A stretch of 48,435 bases of DNA, taken from contig NZ_MUNZ01000063.1 of the NCBI RefSeq assembly GCF_002001205.1, positions 1-48,435 on the forward strand. The letters are read 5' to 3'. Made by a program: the position numbers and the translations under genes. Origin of the DNA: Hydrogenophaga sp. A37. GTDB taxonomy: Bacteria > Pseudomonadota > Gammaproteobacteria > Burkholderiales > Burkholderiaceae_C. Positions 11,001 through 17,391 of the stretch are shown here, one piece after another. How positions within the stretch are numbered: the stretch's first letter is position 1; the number at the start of each line of letters is the position of its first letter. Under the pieces are notes generated by a model that saw only the letters and a list, made by a program, of their open reading frames with translations, had not been told where the DNA came from and searched no databases.

Positions 11001-11878
11001 CGCAGGGTGACCGGGTAGTTGCCGGGTGCGGCGGCCGTGGTGCCGCTGACCACGCCGGCGCTGGAAATCGTGATGCCAGCGGGGAATGTACCTGTTTCCA
11101 GAAGATAGCTGTAAGGGGCGACGCCACCGGTGGTGGAGAGCGTCTGCGAGAAAGGAGCGCTCTGGATGGCGGTGCCGCTGGACGTGGCGAGCGCGAGGCT
11201 CGGGTTCTGCACCGTGCCCGTGTAGCCCTTGTCCACAAAATCGGAGACGCTGTCGGTGGATCGCACGGTGAAGGTGTAGCTGCCGCGCTGGGTCGGCGTG
11301 CCGCTGAGCACCCCAGCGCCGGACAGGCTGAGGCCAACCGGCAAGGTGCCGGATTGCAGCGTGTAGGTATACGGGGCGACACCGCCGGCCGAGGTCAGGG
11401 TCTGAGAGAACGGTGTGCCGGCGGTCAGGGTCGGCAACGACGCCGGTGACACCACGATGGCCGAGGCTGCCGGGGTGATGGTGACGTTGAAGAACAGCTC
11501 ATCGCCGTTTTCGTCTTCCAGCGCGAACGTGTCGGTGGTGGTCGCCGTACCGTTGTGGGTGTACGAGACCGTCTGGTTTCCCCCCCCACTCTGGGGGCCG
11601 AGATCGACCGAGCCGTTGACCGGCAGGAACGGCGCGAAAGGCCCACCCATGCCGAAGTTGAACGGACCGTCGCAAGCAGCCAGATCGATCGAGGTCACCG
11701 ATCCGCCATTGGCCACCGTGAGGTTCTGCGCCGGGCAATACGGCGAGACCTGAGCCATCGCCAAACCCGGCAGGCACAGCGCCATGGAAAGCCAGATCCA
11801 TCGCGCCTGCAACAGCGTCCACGTGCGCAAGCGGCGCAGGCACAAAAAAACACCCAGATTCAAAGTCCCTGCAGGCAT
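5015..11878 (-). CDS. giant secreted Ig-like / Calx-beta / DUF11 repeat protein
   Basis: A 2287-aa predicted surface or secreted protein. A signal peptide ends near residue 42 (GLAMAQ). In order I read two putative-Ig (He_PIG-like) modules (about 150-310), four Calx-beta-like modules (312-760, each starting near SVSEDGATNLVYT or VVEGNSGTTS and ending ILNDD or IVNDD), two more Ig modules, a cadherin-like module (945-1030), seven more Ig modules (to about 1665), a DUF11-like module, a Cys-containing module (NDDFGEIMCPK), a second DUF11 module, a calcium-loop-like DRDGDGWQDSADAHD and a Pro-rich tail. An ATG at 11890 lacks a good ribosome site, whereas the ATG at 11878 has GGAGG five bases upstream. 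Likely an adhesin or matrix protein; there is no LPXTG motif, and the export route is probably the adjacent barrel. Binding partner unknown. Confidence 0.8.
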   Translation of the reverse strand: MPAGTLNLGVFLCLRRLRTWTLLQARWIWLSMALCLPGLAMAQVSPYCPAQNLTVANGGSVTSIDLAACDGPFNFGMGGPFAPFLPVNGSVDLGPQSGGGNQTVSYTHNGTATTTDTFALEDENGDELFFNVTITPAASAIVVSPASLPTLTAGTPFSQTLTSAGGVAPYTYTLQSGTLPVGLSLSGAGVLSGTPTQRGSYTFTVRSTDSVSDFVDKGYTGTVQNPSLALATSSGTAIQSAPFSQTLSTTGGVAPYSYLLETGTFPAGITISSAGVVSGTTAAAPGNYPVTLRVTDASTGPGSYFELEAFTLTVSPPPTVSIAVSPASVSEDGATNLVYTITRSLNLSSATVVNITTGGTATSGVDYIGGVATVSIPAGATTATITINPTVDGTVEANETVILTVDAGTGYTVGAPASATGTILNDDVPSATISVAPASVSEDGATNLVYTVTLTQAPLVATSVNFTVAGTATSGTDYAAVTSPLVISAGSTTGTITVNPTADATIETDETVILTLAAGAGYTVGAPASATGTILNDDLPTLTINDVTAAEGNAGTTNFTFTVSLSTPAGPGGVTFDIATANGTATAGVDYVANSLTGQTIPAGSSTYSFTVLVNGDTLNEPSETFFVNVTNVTNAVVGDAQGLGTIVNDDPLPSLSIDDVTVVEGNSGTTSAVFTVTLSAASGQTVSVNYATADGTATQSADYTSTSGTLTFTPGQTTQTITVLVAGETVPEAGETFFVNLSGATNATIADNQGLGTITNDDVPVTVNPATVPSGAVAAAYSQTLTASGGVAPYSFAVTAGALPAGLTLSAGGVLSGTPTAGGTFNFTATATDSSPFPGPFAGSRAYTLVVTAPTIVLPATSLAGGTVGTAYSASITAASGGTAPYSYAVTAGALPSGLTLSAPSGAITGTPSATGTFNFSITAIDSSTGTGPYTATQSYAITVIDLPPIANASSLTVAYNAAATPVTLNITGGTPTSVAIGTAPAHGTAIASGTSITYQPTTGYAGPDSFTYTATNTGGTSAPATVTVTVSDPVITATASGSFSATVGTPYAQTITLIGGAPPWSGFIVTNLPAGLSITGTTPNSVTVSGTPTQAGIFTLNASATDSSTGNGPYTVGDVYVLTVAAPGLALTPAATTFSAPYAVPYSQSFTASGGTGPYSYAMTAGTLPAGVSFSGNTVSGTPTAPGSYNFTITATDTGSSGTGAPFSIAQSYTLTVAAPTIAVSPTTLPNPAVGTPYSQTVTASGGIAPYSFVVSAGSLPAGLTLSTGGVLSGTTNQVGTFNLTVTATDANAQTGSRAYTVTIGAPTLTLAPAAGALTAPYGVVYSQSFVASGGSGSFSYGLTGALPAGLTFSGNTVSGTPTVPGSYPVTVTATDTLATGAGAPFSVAQNYTINVAAPTLVVNPASLPNPAVGTAYSQTITASGGVAPYSFALTAGALPAGMTLGTGGALTGTPTQVGSFSFTVTVTDNFSQVGSRAYTLVVGAPTLTMTPAAGVLTAPYGVAYSQVFTASGSPGPYTYALTGALPTGVTFSGNTLSGTPTAPGSYPITVTATDSALTGAGAPFSVAQNHVLNVAAPTFAVTPTTLPDPVAGEAYSQLLTASGGVAPYTFALTSGSLPTGLSLSASGLLSGTATQVGTFNISVTVTDANGQLAVFNFEVRSTGSPRQTLTKQVLSNADEDRNGKVSLHDTLTYRITLSNAGFVPLSDVVVSDARIAPGSITCATVLPGQSCVLQGTYTVTAADARARRVVNVATVSSARCAAGSQDAQCRVTLSTQVIPAVVRAKNDDFGEIMCPKADAIVGNAYKNDTIDGQPIRAAEVLGSVVSAAKPTKPGKPVPELNTATGDVKVPAGTPGGSYSITYKICQRSVSNNCDTATIVVKIKQCQILVRVIKTANVKQTRVGDFVSYTLQIDNLSENDTEVEGLQIVDTPPPGFSLVSGSARFQDRNASGTVAGTGPITLDQIDLAGNGKAFITYVLRVGANARRGDAVNTAVPLHEGAQVGSTAKAVVSVSADPDTDETSIIGRVFIDRDGDGWQDSADAHDVKIQGGIDASVYVAGSTTVDRGQGAQPEPDASAPLLHGIRIGTLRGRGDADPATPLSRVVISQWLTAPVWVGDSVITSGQGTRITVKPGGEVVYGHEGDVAAGLNGQDLRVERTVTPVDGKHRVDYILTNRGVSELGLPGVRLASPEGLVVQTDSYGRFHIEGIDAAARMRGRNFVLKLDPVSLPQGARVTTENPLVRRLTGGLMVRFDFGVGFDNAAPAAVVVPPPPPAPGAPAPTPSR
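6880..8500 (-). repeat. three tandem copies of a 540-bp two-Ig-domain unit inside the giant gene
   Basis: Within the giant gene, Ig modules 6-11 alternate between two subtypes. One has APYGVAYSQ with GNTVSGTPTAPGSY; the other has NPAVGTPYSQT with GGVLSGT. Matching codons of the first subtype (GAPT or APG) recur at about 7409, 7949 and 8489, giving a 540-base (180-residue) period. The pair was therefore duplicated as a block. The copies have diverged, so they are unlikely to be assembly artefacts. Boundaries are approximate. Confidence 0.75.
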
Positions 11879-12198
11879 CAGCCCCTCCATCTCAGTCGTT
11901 CTGACCTGTGTTGTTTGCGTGACCGGTGCTTCGGAAACGAACCGTTGCGCGGTGTCAGTATAGATACAAGGTGTAACAAGGAAGTTGTCATCGGACCACA
12001 GGCAGGGTCTTTGCTTCGTGTTGTTCTGGCCGCTCTTCGTGGCTTCGCTTGCGAATGTGACCTGAGGTTGTGGTCAATGGCTTCGGCACCTGTCAGCGTT
12101 GACAGGGGACCGCCCAATCTCGCCCGTTCAAAGCACACAGAATGCAACGCGGCGGCGCTGCACCTGCGCCAACCACCAACCACCAAGGGGGGACTGAA
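11879..12198. promoter_or_regulatory. divergent control region between the giant gene and the tail-collar genes
   Basis: This 320-base stretch holds no convincing gene and separates two divergent units. On the minus strand TATACT (11957-11962) is a plausible -10 box about 80 bases before the giant gene. Toward the collar genes, TTGACA (12099-12104) matches a -35 consensus but no good -10 follows at normal spacing. It overlaps a perfect inverted repeat, CTGTCA-GCGT-TGACAG (12090-12105), which could be an operator. The local base composition is less GC-rich than the flanking genes. Confidence 0.4.
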
Positions 12199-12744
12199 GT
12201 GAGCGATTTCTTCATCGGCCAGGTCATGATGACCGGCTTCAATTTCGCGCCGAAATTCTGGGCGCAGTGCAACGGCCAGTTGCTGCCGATCAGCCAGAAC
12301 CAGGCGCTGTTCTCCCTGTTGGGCACGCAGTTCGGGGGCAACGGCACCACCAACTTCGCCCTGCCCGACCTGCGTGGGCGATCCCCCGTGGGTTATGCCA
12401 GCTCGGTCGACCCGGGCTGGCAGCCCCCCGGGGTGCAGATGGGCCAGACGGGCGGCGCCGAGAACGTCACGTTGCTCTCGAGCAACCTGCCTGCGCACAC
12501 CCACACCATGGCGGCGTCGACCGCACCGGGCGACAACCGCACCCCGGTGAACCGCCTGCAGGCCACCAGCACCAACTCCGCGACGGCGGCCAACCTGTAC
12601 GCTCCCTCGAACGGTGCGCCGGTGGCGATGAACGTTCAGTCGGTGGCCACGGCCGGCGGCAATCAGCCGCACCCGAACCTCCAGCCCTACACCGCGATCA
12701 ATTTCTGCATCGCGCTCAGCGGCATCTTTCCCTCGCGCGACTGA
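12199..12744 (+). CDS. phage tail collar domain protein 1 (MdpB-like)
   Basis: A 181-aa protein of the tail-collar/microcystin-dependent-protein type. It begins SDFFIGQVMMTGFNFAPKFW and has the family motifs CNGQLLPISQNQALFSLLG, FGGNGTTNFALPDLRGR and the ending QPHPNLQPYTAINFCIALSG. I chose the GTG at 12199 because GGGGGG precedes it by a normal distance and the resulting N-terminus aligns with its two neighbours; an ATG at 12142 would add an unrelated leader. There is no signal peptide. It is the first of three tandem paralogues. In phage this fold sits at the base of tail fibres, but no other structural phage genes are nearby, so the role is unknown. Confidence 0.85.
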   Translation: MSDFFIGQVMMTGFNFAPKFWAQCNGQLLPISQNQALFSLLGTQFGGNGTTNFALPDLRGRSPVGYASSVDPGWQPPGVQMGQTGGAENVTLLSSNLPAHTHTMAASTAPGDNRTPVNRLQATSTNSATAANLYAPSNGAPVAMNVQSVATAGGNQPHPNLQPYTAINFCIALSGIFPSRD

Positions 12745-12790
12745 CGGCCAGAGCCAGAGCCCCCTGACAGATCATTCGGAGCACCGTTTC

Positions 12791-13321
12791 ATGTCCACAC
12801 CTTATATCGGCGAAATTCGCACGTTTGGCTTCGGCCGCACCCCCATCGGTTGGCAGGCCTGCGACGGCAGCCTGCTGCCGATCTCCCAGTACGACACCCT
12901 GTTCGTCCTCATCGGCACCACCTACGGCGGCGATGGCCAGAGCACCTTCGCCGTGCCCGACCTGCGTGGCCGCCTGCCCATCCACCAGGGCCAAGGCCCG
13001 GGACTGAGCAGCTACGTCATGGGCCAGATGGCCGGCACCGAAAGCGTGACGCTGCTGACGACCCAGATGCCAACGCACACCCACACCATGATCGCGACCA
13101 CGGGCGCGGCGACCTCACTGACACCGGGCAGCACCCTCCTGCCCGGCTCGGTCAGCGGCGACGTCTTCTACGCCACCGATGTCACCGGTGCCACGGCCGC
13201 GGCAATGTCCGCGCAATCCACCACCATCGGTGGCGGCTCGCAACCGCACGAAAACACCATGCCCACACTGACGGTGCAGTACTGCATCGCCACCGAAGGC
13301 ATCTTCCCGCAACAGGCCTGA
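12791..13321 (+). CDS. phage tail collar domain protein 2 (MdpB-like)
   Basis: A 176-aa paralogue of the preceding gene, 46 bases downstream in the same direction. It starts STPYIGEIRTFGFGRTPIGW and carries CDGSLLPISQYDTLFVLIG, YGGDGQSTFAVPDLRGR and the closing QYCIATEGIFPQ. The collar core and end are conserved between paralogues, while the middle (about residues 85-145), rich in Thr, Ala, Gly and Ser, diverges. That is where fibre-tip or ligand contact would be expected by analogy with phage fibres. GGAG lies nine bases before the ATG. Probably in one operon with its neighbours. Confidence 0.85.
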   Translation: MSTPYIGEIRTFGFGRTPIGWQACDGSLLPISQYDTLFVLIGTTYGGDGQSTFAVPDLRGRLPIHQGQGPGLSSYVMGQMAGTESVTLLTTQMPTHTHTMIATTGAATSLTPGSTLLPGSVSGDVFYATDVTGATAAAMSAQSTTIGGGSQPHENTMPTLTVQYCIATEGIFPQQA

Positions 13322-13352
13322 ACGCAGAACAACCCCACGAAGGAATCAGATC

Positions 13353-13892
13353 ATGAGCGAACCCTTTATCGGCGAAATCCAGATGTTCGGCTTCAACTTC
13401 AACCCGCGCAACTGGGCGTACTGCAACGGCGCCACGCTGCCGATCCAGCAGAACACCGCGCTCTTCGCACTCATCGGCACCACCTACGGCGGCAACGGGA
13501 CGACCACGTTCCAACTGCCCAATTTCGCGGCCCGCGCTGGCTGCGAACAAGGCCAGAGCCCGGGACTCAGCGAACGTTTGCTGGGAGAAACCTTCGGCGT
13601 CAACACGGTCACCCTGACCAGCACCGAAATCCCGGCGCACAACCACGGCATCAACGCGTTCGCCCAATCCGACAGCTCCAAAAAGAGCGGCTCGCCCAGC
13701 AACAACAGCGCGCTCTCCACGCTGGGCAGCAATACCGCGAAACCGTTCAACGCCGCGTCCCCCAACACCTCCCTCGCCCCCAACATGATCCAGCCCAGCC
13801 AGGGTGGCGGGCAGCCTCACCAGAACCAGCAGCCGTACCTCGGCGTGAACTTCTGCATCGCGCTGCAAGGTGTCTTCCCTTCGTTTCCCTGA
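13353..13892 (+). CDS. phage tail collar domain protein 3 (MdpB-like)
   Basis: A 179-aa paralogue, third in the tandem set, 31 bases after the second. It begins SEPFIGEIQMFGFNFNPRNW and has CNGATLPIQQNTALFALIG, YGGNGTTTFQLPNFAAR and the ending GVNFCIALQGVFPSFP. The variable middle contains a Lys/Ser/Asn-rich stretch (SDSSKKSGSPSNNSAL) unlike the other two. A good ribosome site (AAGGAA) precedes the ATG. The three proteins presumably form related or mixed oligomers; this is inference, as I know of no experimental work on such a trio. Confidence 0.85.
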   Translation: MSEPFIGEIQMFGFNFNPRNWAYCNGATLPIQQNTALFALIGTTYGGNGTTTFQLPNFAARAGCEQGQSPGLSERLLGETFGVNTVTLTSTEIPAHNHGINAFAQSDSSKKSGSPSNNSALSTLGSNTAKPFNAASPNTSLAPNMIQPSQGGGQPHQNQQPYLGVNFCIALQGVFPSFP

Positions 13893-13950
13893 TGTGACGA
13901 CGGCAGCACCGCAACCGCTGGCGCCGTTCCCACGGGAACGCGCCGACCGC

Positions 13951-14448
13951 ATGCCAACTCCCGCGCTCCTTGCCGATCGCGGGTTTTTTTTGCGCGCGCT
14001 GTGTGATTCAGACTTGCCTTGGCTGTGCGATCTCTACGCCAGCACGCGCAGCGATGAGATGGCCCAGGTGCCTTGGCCCGATCACGTCAAACGCCAGTTC
14101 CTCGAACAACAGTGCTTGCTGCAACACCGACACTATCTGGGGCACCACGGAGATGCCTCGTTTCTGGCCATCGAGCACCGCAACCTGGGGCCGGTGGGAA
14201 ATTTCTACCTGCTGCAGACCCCACCAGAGCATCTGATCATCCACATCAGCCTGCTGCCCCACATGCGCGCCAGCGGACTGGGCTCGGCGTTGGTGCGACA
14301 GGCCCAGGCCGATGCAGCCGCACTGGGGCGCGGCGTGCGTCTGCACGTGCTGGAGACGAACACCCGCGCACGCGCGCTCTACGAACGGCAGGGCTTCATG
14401 GCGGAAACCAGCGAAGGAGCGCATCTTTCCATGCGCTGGTGCCCCTGA
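13951..14448 (+). CDS. GNAT family N-acetyltransferase
   Basis: A 165-aa predicted acyl-CoA-dependent N-acetyltransferase. The acetyl-CoA-binding motif A region reads LLPHMRASGLGSALVRQAQA (about residues 100-120) and motif B HVLETNTRARALYERQGF. The N-terminal half (LYASTRSDEMA) resembles GNAT proteins found next to tail-collar genes. I chose the ATG at 13951; GTG codons at 13870 and 13894 would extend it and, for the first, overlap collar gene 3, with no better ribosome site. It follows the collar genes in the same direction, so it may modify them, but its substrate cannot be read from sequence. Confidence 0.8.
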   Translation: MPTPALLADRGFFLRALCDSDLPWLCDLYASTRSDEMAQVPWPDHVKRQFLEQQCLLQHRHYLGHHGDASFLAIEHRNLGPVGNFYLLQTPPEHLIIHISLLPHMRASGLGSALVRQAQADAAALGRGVRLHVLETNTRARALYERQGFMAETSEGAHLSMRWCP

Positions 14449-14452
14449 GCCA

Positions 14453-14483
14453 CTTGGCCCTCGGCGCCGCTCGCTGGGCCAAG
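14453..14483. terminator. possible stem-loop between convergent genes
   Basis: An inverted repeat, CTTGGCCC ... GGGCCAAG, with a 15-base loop lies just after the GNAT stop and before the convergent DUF6916-like gene. There is no U-tract, so it is at best a weak or Rho-assisted terminator. Confidence 0.3.
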
Positions 14484-14515
14484 AAGGCCAGCACCGGCAG
14501 ACTCGGTGGCCACCG

Positions 14516-14806
14516 TCAGTTGAACACCGCCTGGTAGAGAAATCCGGCTTTCTCGTACGCGATGGGGACGAGAAAGATGCCCACCTCACCGACCCGGGCG
14601 TGGTGCATGGGGTAGATCTTCTGAGGAAAGAGCACCGCCGCAGAATTTCGAAACAGCAAAGAAAACGGCCGCCGGACGGCGTTGTGGGCCTTTGTTTCGA
14701 TGGATCTGGCCTCGACCAGAACGAACTCCAGCGACACGCCGTCCAGCTGGGTGACAAAGGGCTCGTTCACGCAGCCCGAGAAGTGGTCCAGTGTCAACAG
14801 GTTCAT
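14516..14806 (-). CDS. DUF6916-like small protein
   Basis: A 96-aa cytosolic-looking protein. RRPFSLLFRNSAAVLFPQ followed by YPMHHARVGEVGIFLVPI and a YQAVFN end recalls the DUF6916 family, which I associate with tail-collar gene clusters; its function is unknown. It faces the collar/GNAT operon but follows glmS on the minus strand. The ATG at 14806 lies two bases past the glmS stop and has GGTGGA six bases upstream; an ATG at 14812 would overlap that stop. Either way translation is probably coupled to glmS, an odd partnership for a protein belonging to the collar cassette. Confidence 0.7.
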   Translation of the reverse strand: MNLLTLDHFSGCVNEPFVTQLDGVSLEFVLVEARSIETKAHNAVRRPFSLLFRNSAAVLFPQKIYPMHHARVGEVGIFLVPIAYEKAGFLYQAVFN

Positions 14807-14808
14807 GG

Positions 14809-16677
14809 TCATTCCACCGTGACCGACTTGGCCAGATTGCGGGGCTTGTCCACATCGGTCCCCTTGGCCAGCGCTGTGTGGTACGCCAACAGTTGCAGCG
14901 GCACCACGTGCAGGATGGGTGAGAGTGCGCCATAGTGCTCAGGCATGCGAATCACGTGGATGCCTTCGCCGCTGGTGATGCGGGTGTCGGCGTCGGCCAG
15001 CACATACAGCACGCCGCCGCGCGCGCGCACCTCCTGCATGTTGCTTTTGAGTTTCTCTAGCAGCGCATCGTTGGGCGCCACCGTCACCACCGGCATGGCC
15101 GATGTCACCAGCGCCAGCGGGCCGTGCTTGAGTTCGCCCGCCGGGTAGGCCTCGGCGTGGATGTAGCTGATTTCTTTCAGCTTCAGGGCACCTTCGAGCG
15201 CGATGGGGTAGTGCAGACCCCGCCCAAGGAACAGTGCGTTGTCCATGCGCGCGAAATCTTCGGCCCAGCTGATCACCTGCGGCTCCAGCGCCAGCACGGC
15301 CTGCAGCGCCACGGGCAGGTGGCGCATGGCCTTCAGATGCTGCGCTTCCTGCTCGTCGCTCAAACGACCGCGCGCCTGGGCCAGCGCCAGCGTCAGCAGG
15401 AACAGACCGGCGAGCTGGGTGGTGAAGGCCTTGGTGGAGGCCACACCGATCTCGACGCCCGCTCGGGTGATGTAGGCCAGCTTGCACTCGCGCACCATGG
15501 CGCTGGTGCCCACGTTGCAGATCGTCAGGGTGTGTTTCATGCCCAGACCCTGTGCGTGGCGCAGCGCAGCCAGGGTGTCGGCGGTCTCACCGCTCTGCGT
15601 GATGGTCACGATCAAAGTGCGCGGGTCGGGCACGCTGGTGCGGTAGCGGTACTCGCTGGCCACTTCCACCTGCGTCGGGATCTGCGCGATCTCTTCCAGC
15701 CAGTATTTGGCGGCGCAACCGCTGTAGTAGCTGGTGCCGCAGGCCAGGATCAGCACCTTGTCGATGTCCTTGAACACGCCGTGGGCGCCATCGCCGAACA
15801 GCTCGGGCGTGATGCCCTCGACGCCCTCGAGCGTGTCGGCAATGGCACGCGGTTGCTCGAAGATCTCCTTCTGCATGTAGTGGCGGTAGGGACCGAGTTC
15901 GGCCGCACCGCTGTGCGCGTGCACGGTCTTGACCGGTCGCTGGCCCGCTTCAAAGACACGCCCCCGCGCGTCGGCCACCCAGTAGCGGCCCAGTTGCATG
16001 TCCACCAGATCGCCTTCTTCAAGGTAGACGATCTGGTCGGTCACCCCGGCCAGCGCCATCGCGTCGCTGGCCAGAAAGTGCTCGGCCCCGACCACCCCAT
16101 CGATCTGACCCACACCCAGCACCAGCGGAGAGCCGGCGCGCGCGCCGACCACGCGGTGCGGCTCGTCCTTGTGGAACACGGCCAACGCGTAGGCGCCGTG
16201 CAACTGCACCACCGCGGCCTGCAAGGCCCCGAAAACGTCGCCTTCGTACAGCGAATCGATCAGGTGGGCGATGACCTCGGTGTCGGTCTGGCTCTCGAAC
16301 ACGTAGCCCTTGGCCTGCAAAGCCGCGCGCAAGTCGTCGTGGTTTTCAATGATGCCGTTGTGCACCAGCGCCACCCGACCGACCGCACCGGTCGACGCCG
16401 ACGGGCCGTGGCTGAAGTGGGGGTGGGCGTTGTGCACGACGGGTGCGCCATGGGTGGCCCAGCGGGTGTGGGCGATGCCCGTGCCGCTGGCGATGTGCTC
16501 GGTTTGCACCTCTTTCACCAACTCGGCCACTCGGGCCGTGCTGCGGGCCCGTTTCAGGCTACCCGAATGCACCGCCACACCACAAGAGTCGTAACCCCGG
16601 TACTCCAGACGCTGCAAACCCTGAACCAGCACCGGCACGATGTCGCGCCTCGAAACCCCTGCCACGATGCCACACAT
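14809..16677 (-). CDS. glmS: glutamine--fructose-6-phosphate aminotransferase
   Basis: GlmS (622 aa) makes glucosamine-6-phosphate from fructose-6-phosphate and glutamine, the first step toward UDP-GlcNAc for peptidoglycan and lipopolysaccharide. The start at 16677 is fixed by the N-terminal nucleophile: Met is followed by Cys ([11 protein letters not shown]), and GGAG lies six bases upstream. The glutaminase half includes [14 protein letters not shown] and HTRWATHG; the isomerase half has two SIS domains ([38 protein letters not shown]) and ends [15 protein letters not shown], the conserved C-terminus. Divergent from an Lrp-type regulator, with a palindromic site between. glmU lies nearby, so UDP-GlcNAc synthesis genes are grouped here. 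Confidence 0.97.
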   Translation of the reverse strand: MCGIVAGVSRRDIVPVLVQGLQRLEYRGYDSCGVAVHSGSLKRARSTARVAELVKEVQTEHIASGTGIAHTRWATHGAPVVHNAHPHFSHGPSASTGAVGRVALVHNGIIENHDDLRAALQAKGYVFESQTDTEVIAHLIDSLYEGDVFGALQAAVVQLHGAYALAVFHKDEPHRVVGARAGSPLVLGVGQIDGVVGAEHFLASDAMALAGVTDQIVYLEEGDLVDMQLGRYWVADARGRVFEAGQRPVKTVHAHSGAAELGPYRHYMQKEIFEQPRAIADTLEGVEGITPELFGDGAHGVFKDIDKVLILACGTSYYSGCAAKYWLEEIAQIPTQVEVASEYRYRTSVPDPRTLIVTITQSGETADTLAALRHAQGLGMKHTLTICNVGTSAMVRECKLAYITRAGVEIGVASTKAFTTQLAGLFLLTLALAQARGRLSDEQEAQHLKAMRHLPVALQAVLALEPQVISWAEDFARMDNALFLGRGLHYPIALEGALKLKEISYIHAEAYPAGELKHGPLALVTSAMPVVTVAPNDALLEKLKSNMQEVRARGGVLYVLADADTRITSGEGIHVIRMPEHYGALSPILHVVPLQLLAYHTALAKGTDVDKPRNLAKSVTVE

Positions 16678-16727
16678 GCTCTGCTCCAAAAATCAAAGTG
16701 AGGCCATGCTACCCAGCATCAAAAGAA

Positions 16728-16754
16728 ATTTTCAATCTCATTTCAAATGAAAAT
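16728..16754. promoter_or_regulatory. candidate Lrp/AsnC operator in the glmS-regulator intergenic region
   Basis: In an AT-rich 135-base gap between divergent genes, ATTTTCA and TGAAAAT form a perfect 7-base inverted repeat around 13 bases; nested inside is TTTCA-AA-TGAAA. Lrp-type proteins bind AT-rich degenerate palindromes and usually control their own divergent neighbour, so this is the likely site for the regulator starting at 16813. No -10/-35 pair stands out clearly. Confidence 0.45.
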
Positions 16755-16812
16755 GAAGAATAATTCCTCATTCCATCAGTCACGAAATTTTTAGAACACA
16801 AGAACACAAAAA

Positions 16813-17292
16813 ATGGAATCAATTGAACTGGATGAAGCCGACTTGCGCTTGCTCAGCCTGCTGCAAAACGATGCCTCCCTCAGCAACAAGCGCTTGGCGG
16901 AGTTGGCCCACGTGTCACCACCCACCAGCCTGCGGCGGATCAAGCGCCTGCACGCGCTGGGGTTGATCGAGCGCCAAGTGGCCTTGCTGCAGCCGGACCG
17001 CCTGGCGGCCTTGACGGGTCACGGCCTCACCGCTCTGGTCGAGATCACGCTGGAACGCCAAGGTGCGGAACAGCTGCAGGCCTTCGAAGACCGCGCGGTT
17101 GCCGACCCGGCGGTGCAGCAGTGCTACCGGGTCAGCCCGGGGCCGGACTTCGTTCTGGTGGTCCACAGCCGCGACATGCCGGACCACCTCGCCTTGTCTC
17201 AGCGCCTGTTCACCAGCGACGCCAATGTGCGCAACGTCAAGGCCTTCTTCAGCCTGCGACGGGCCAAGTTCGACCCGCGGCTACCGATCTGA
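16813..17292 (+). CDS. Lrp/AsnC family transcriptional regulator
   Basis: A 159-aa DNA-binding regulator. It opens with a winged helix-turn-helix (LDEADLRLLSLLQNDASLSN ... LAHVSPPTSLRRIKRLHALG, residues about 4-60), followed by a RAM ligand-binding domain (GLTALVEITLERQG, then YRVSPGPDFVLVVHSRDM). Length is normal for the family. The ribosome site is weak and the leader very AT-rich. It is divergent from glmS, so it may adjust amino-sugar synthesis to an amino acid signal, but many Lrp paralogues act elsewhere and the ligand is unknown. Confidence 0.9.
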   Translation: MESIELDEADLRLLSLLQNDASLSNKRLAELAHVSPPTSLRRIKRLHALGLIERQVALLQPDRLAALTGHGLTALVEITLERQGAEQLQAFEDRAVADPAVQQCYRVSPGPDFVLVVHSRDMPDHLALSQRLFTSDANVRNVKAFFSLRRAKFDPRLPI

Positions 17293-17391
17293 GCCCCGTG
17301 CGAGTAGCAACAATGGGTTATCGATATCCATGTCACGCCACACACCCCCTAAAATTCGGTCACAAAAATGGCTTAGTTAACCGGAGGTTTC

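Noticed and set aside
12199..14448. Prophage or tailocin remnant
   Set aside because: Only collar-domain genes are present; there is no terminase, capsid, sheath, baseplate, lysis or integrase gene, and no attachment-site repeats were seen.
15124..16701. 525-aa plus-strand open frame opposite glmS
   Set aside because: glmS is unambiguous on the minus strand; the antisense product shows no family features.
16678..16812. glmS riboswitch/ribozyme leader
   Set aside because: The gap is too short and AT-rich, lacks the ribozyme core, and this element is known from Gram-positive bacteria.
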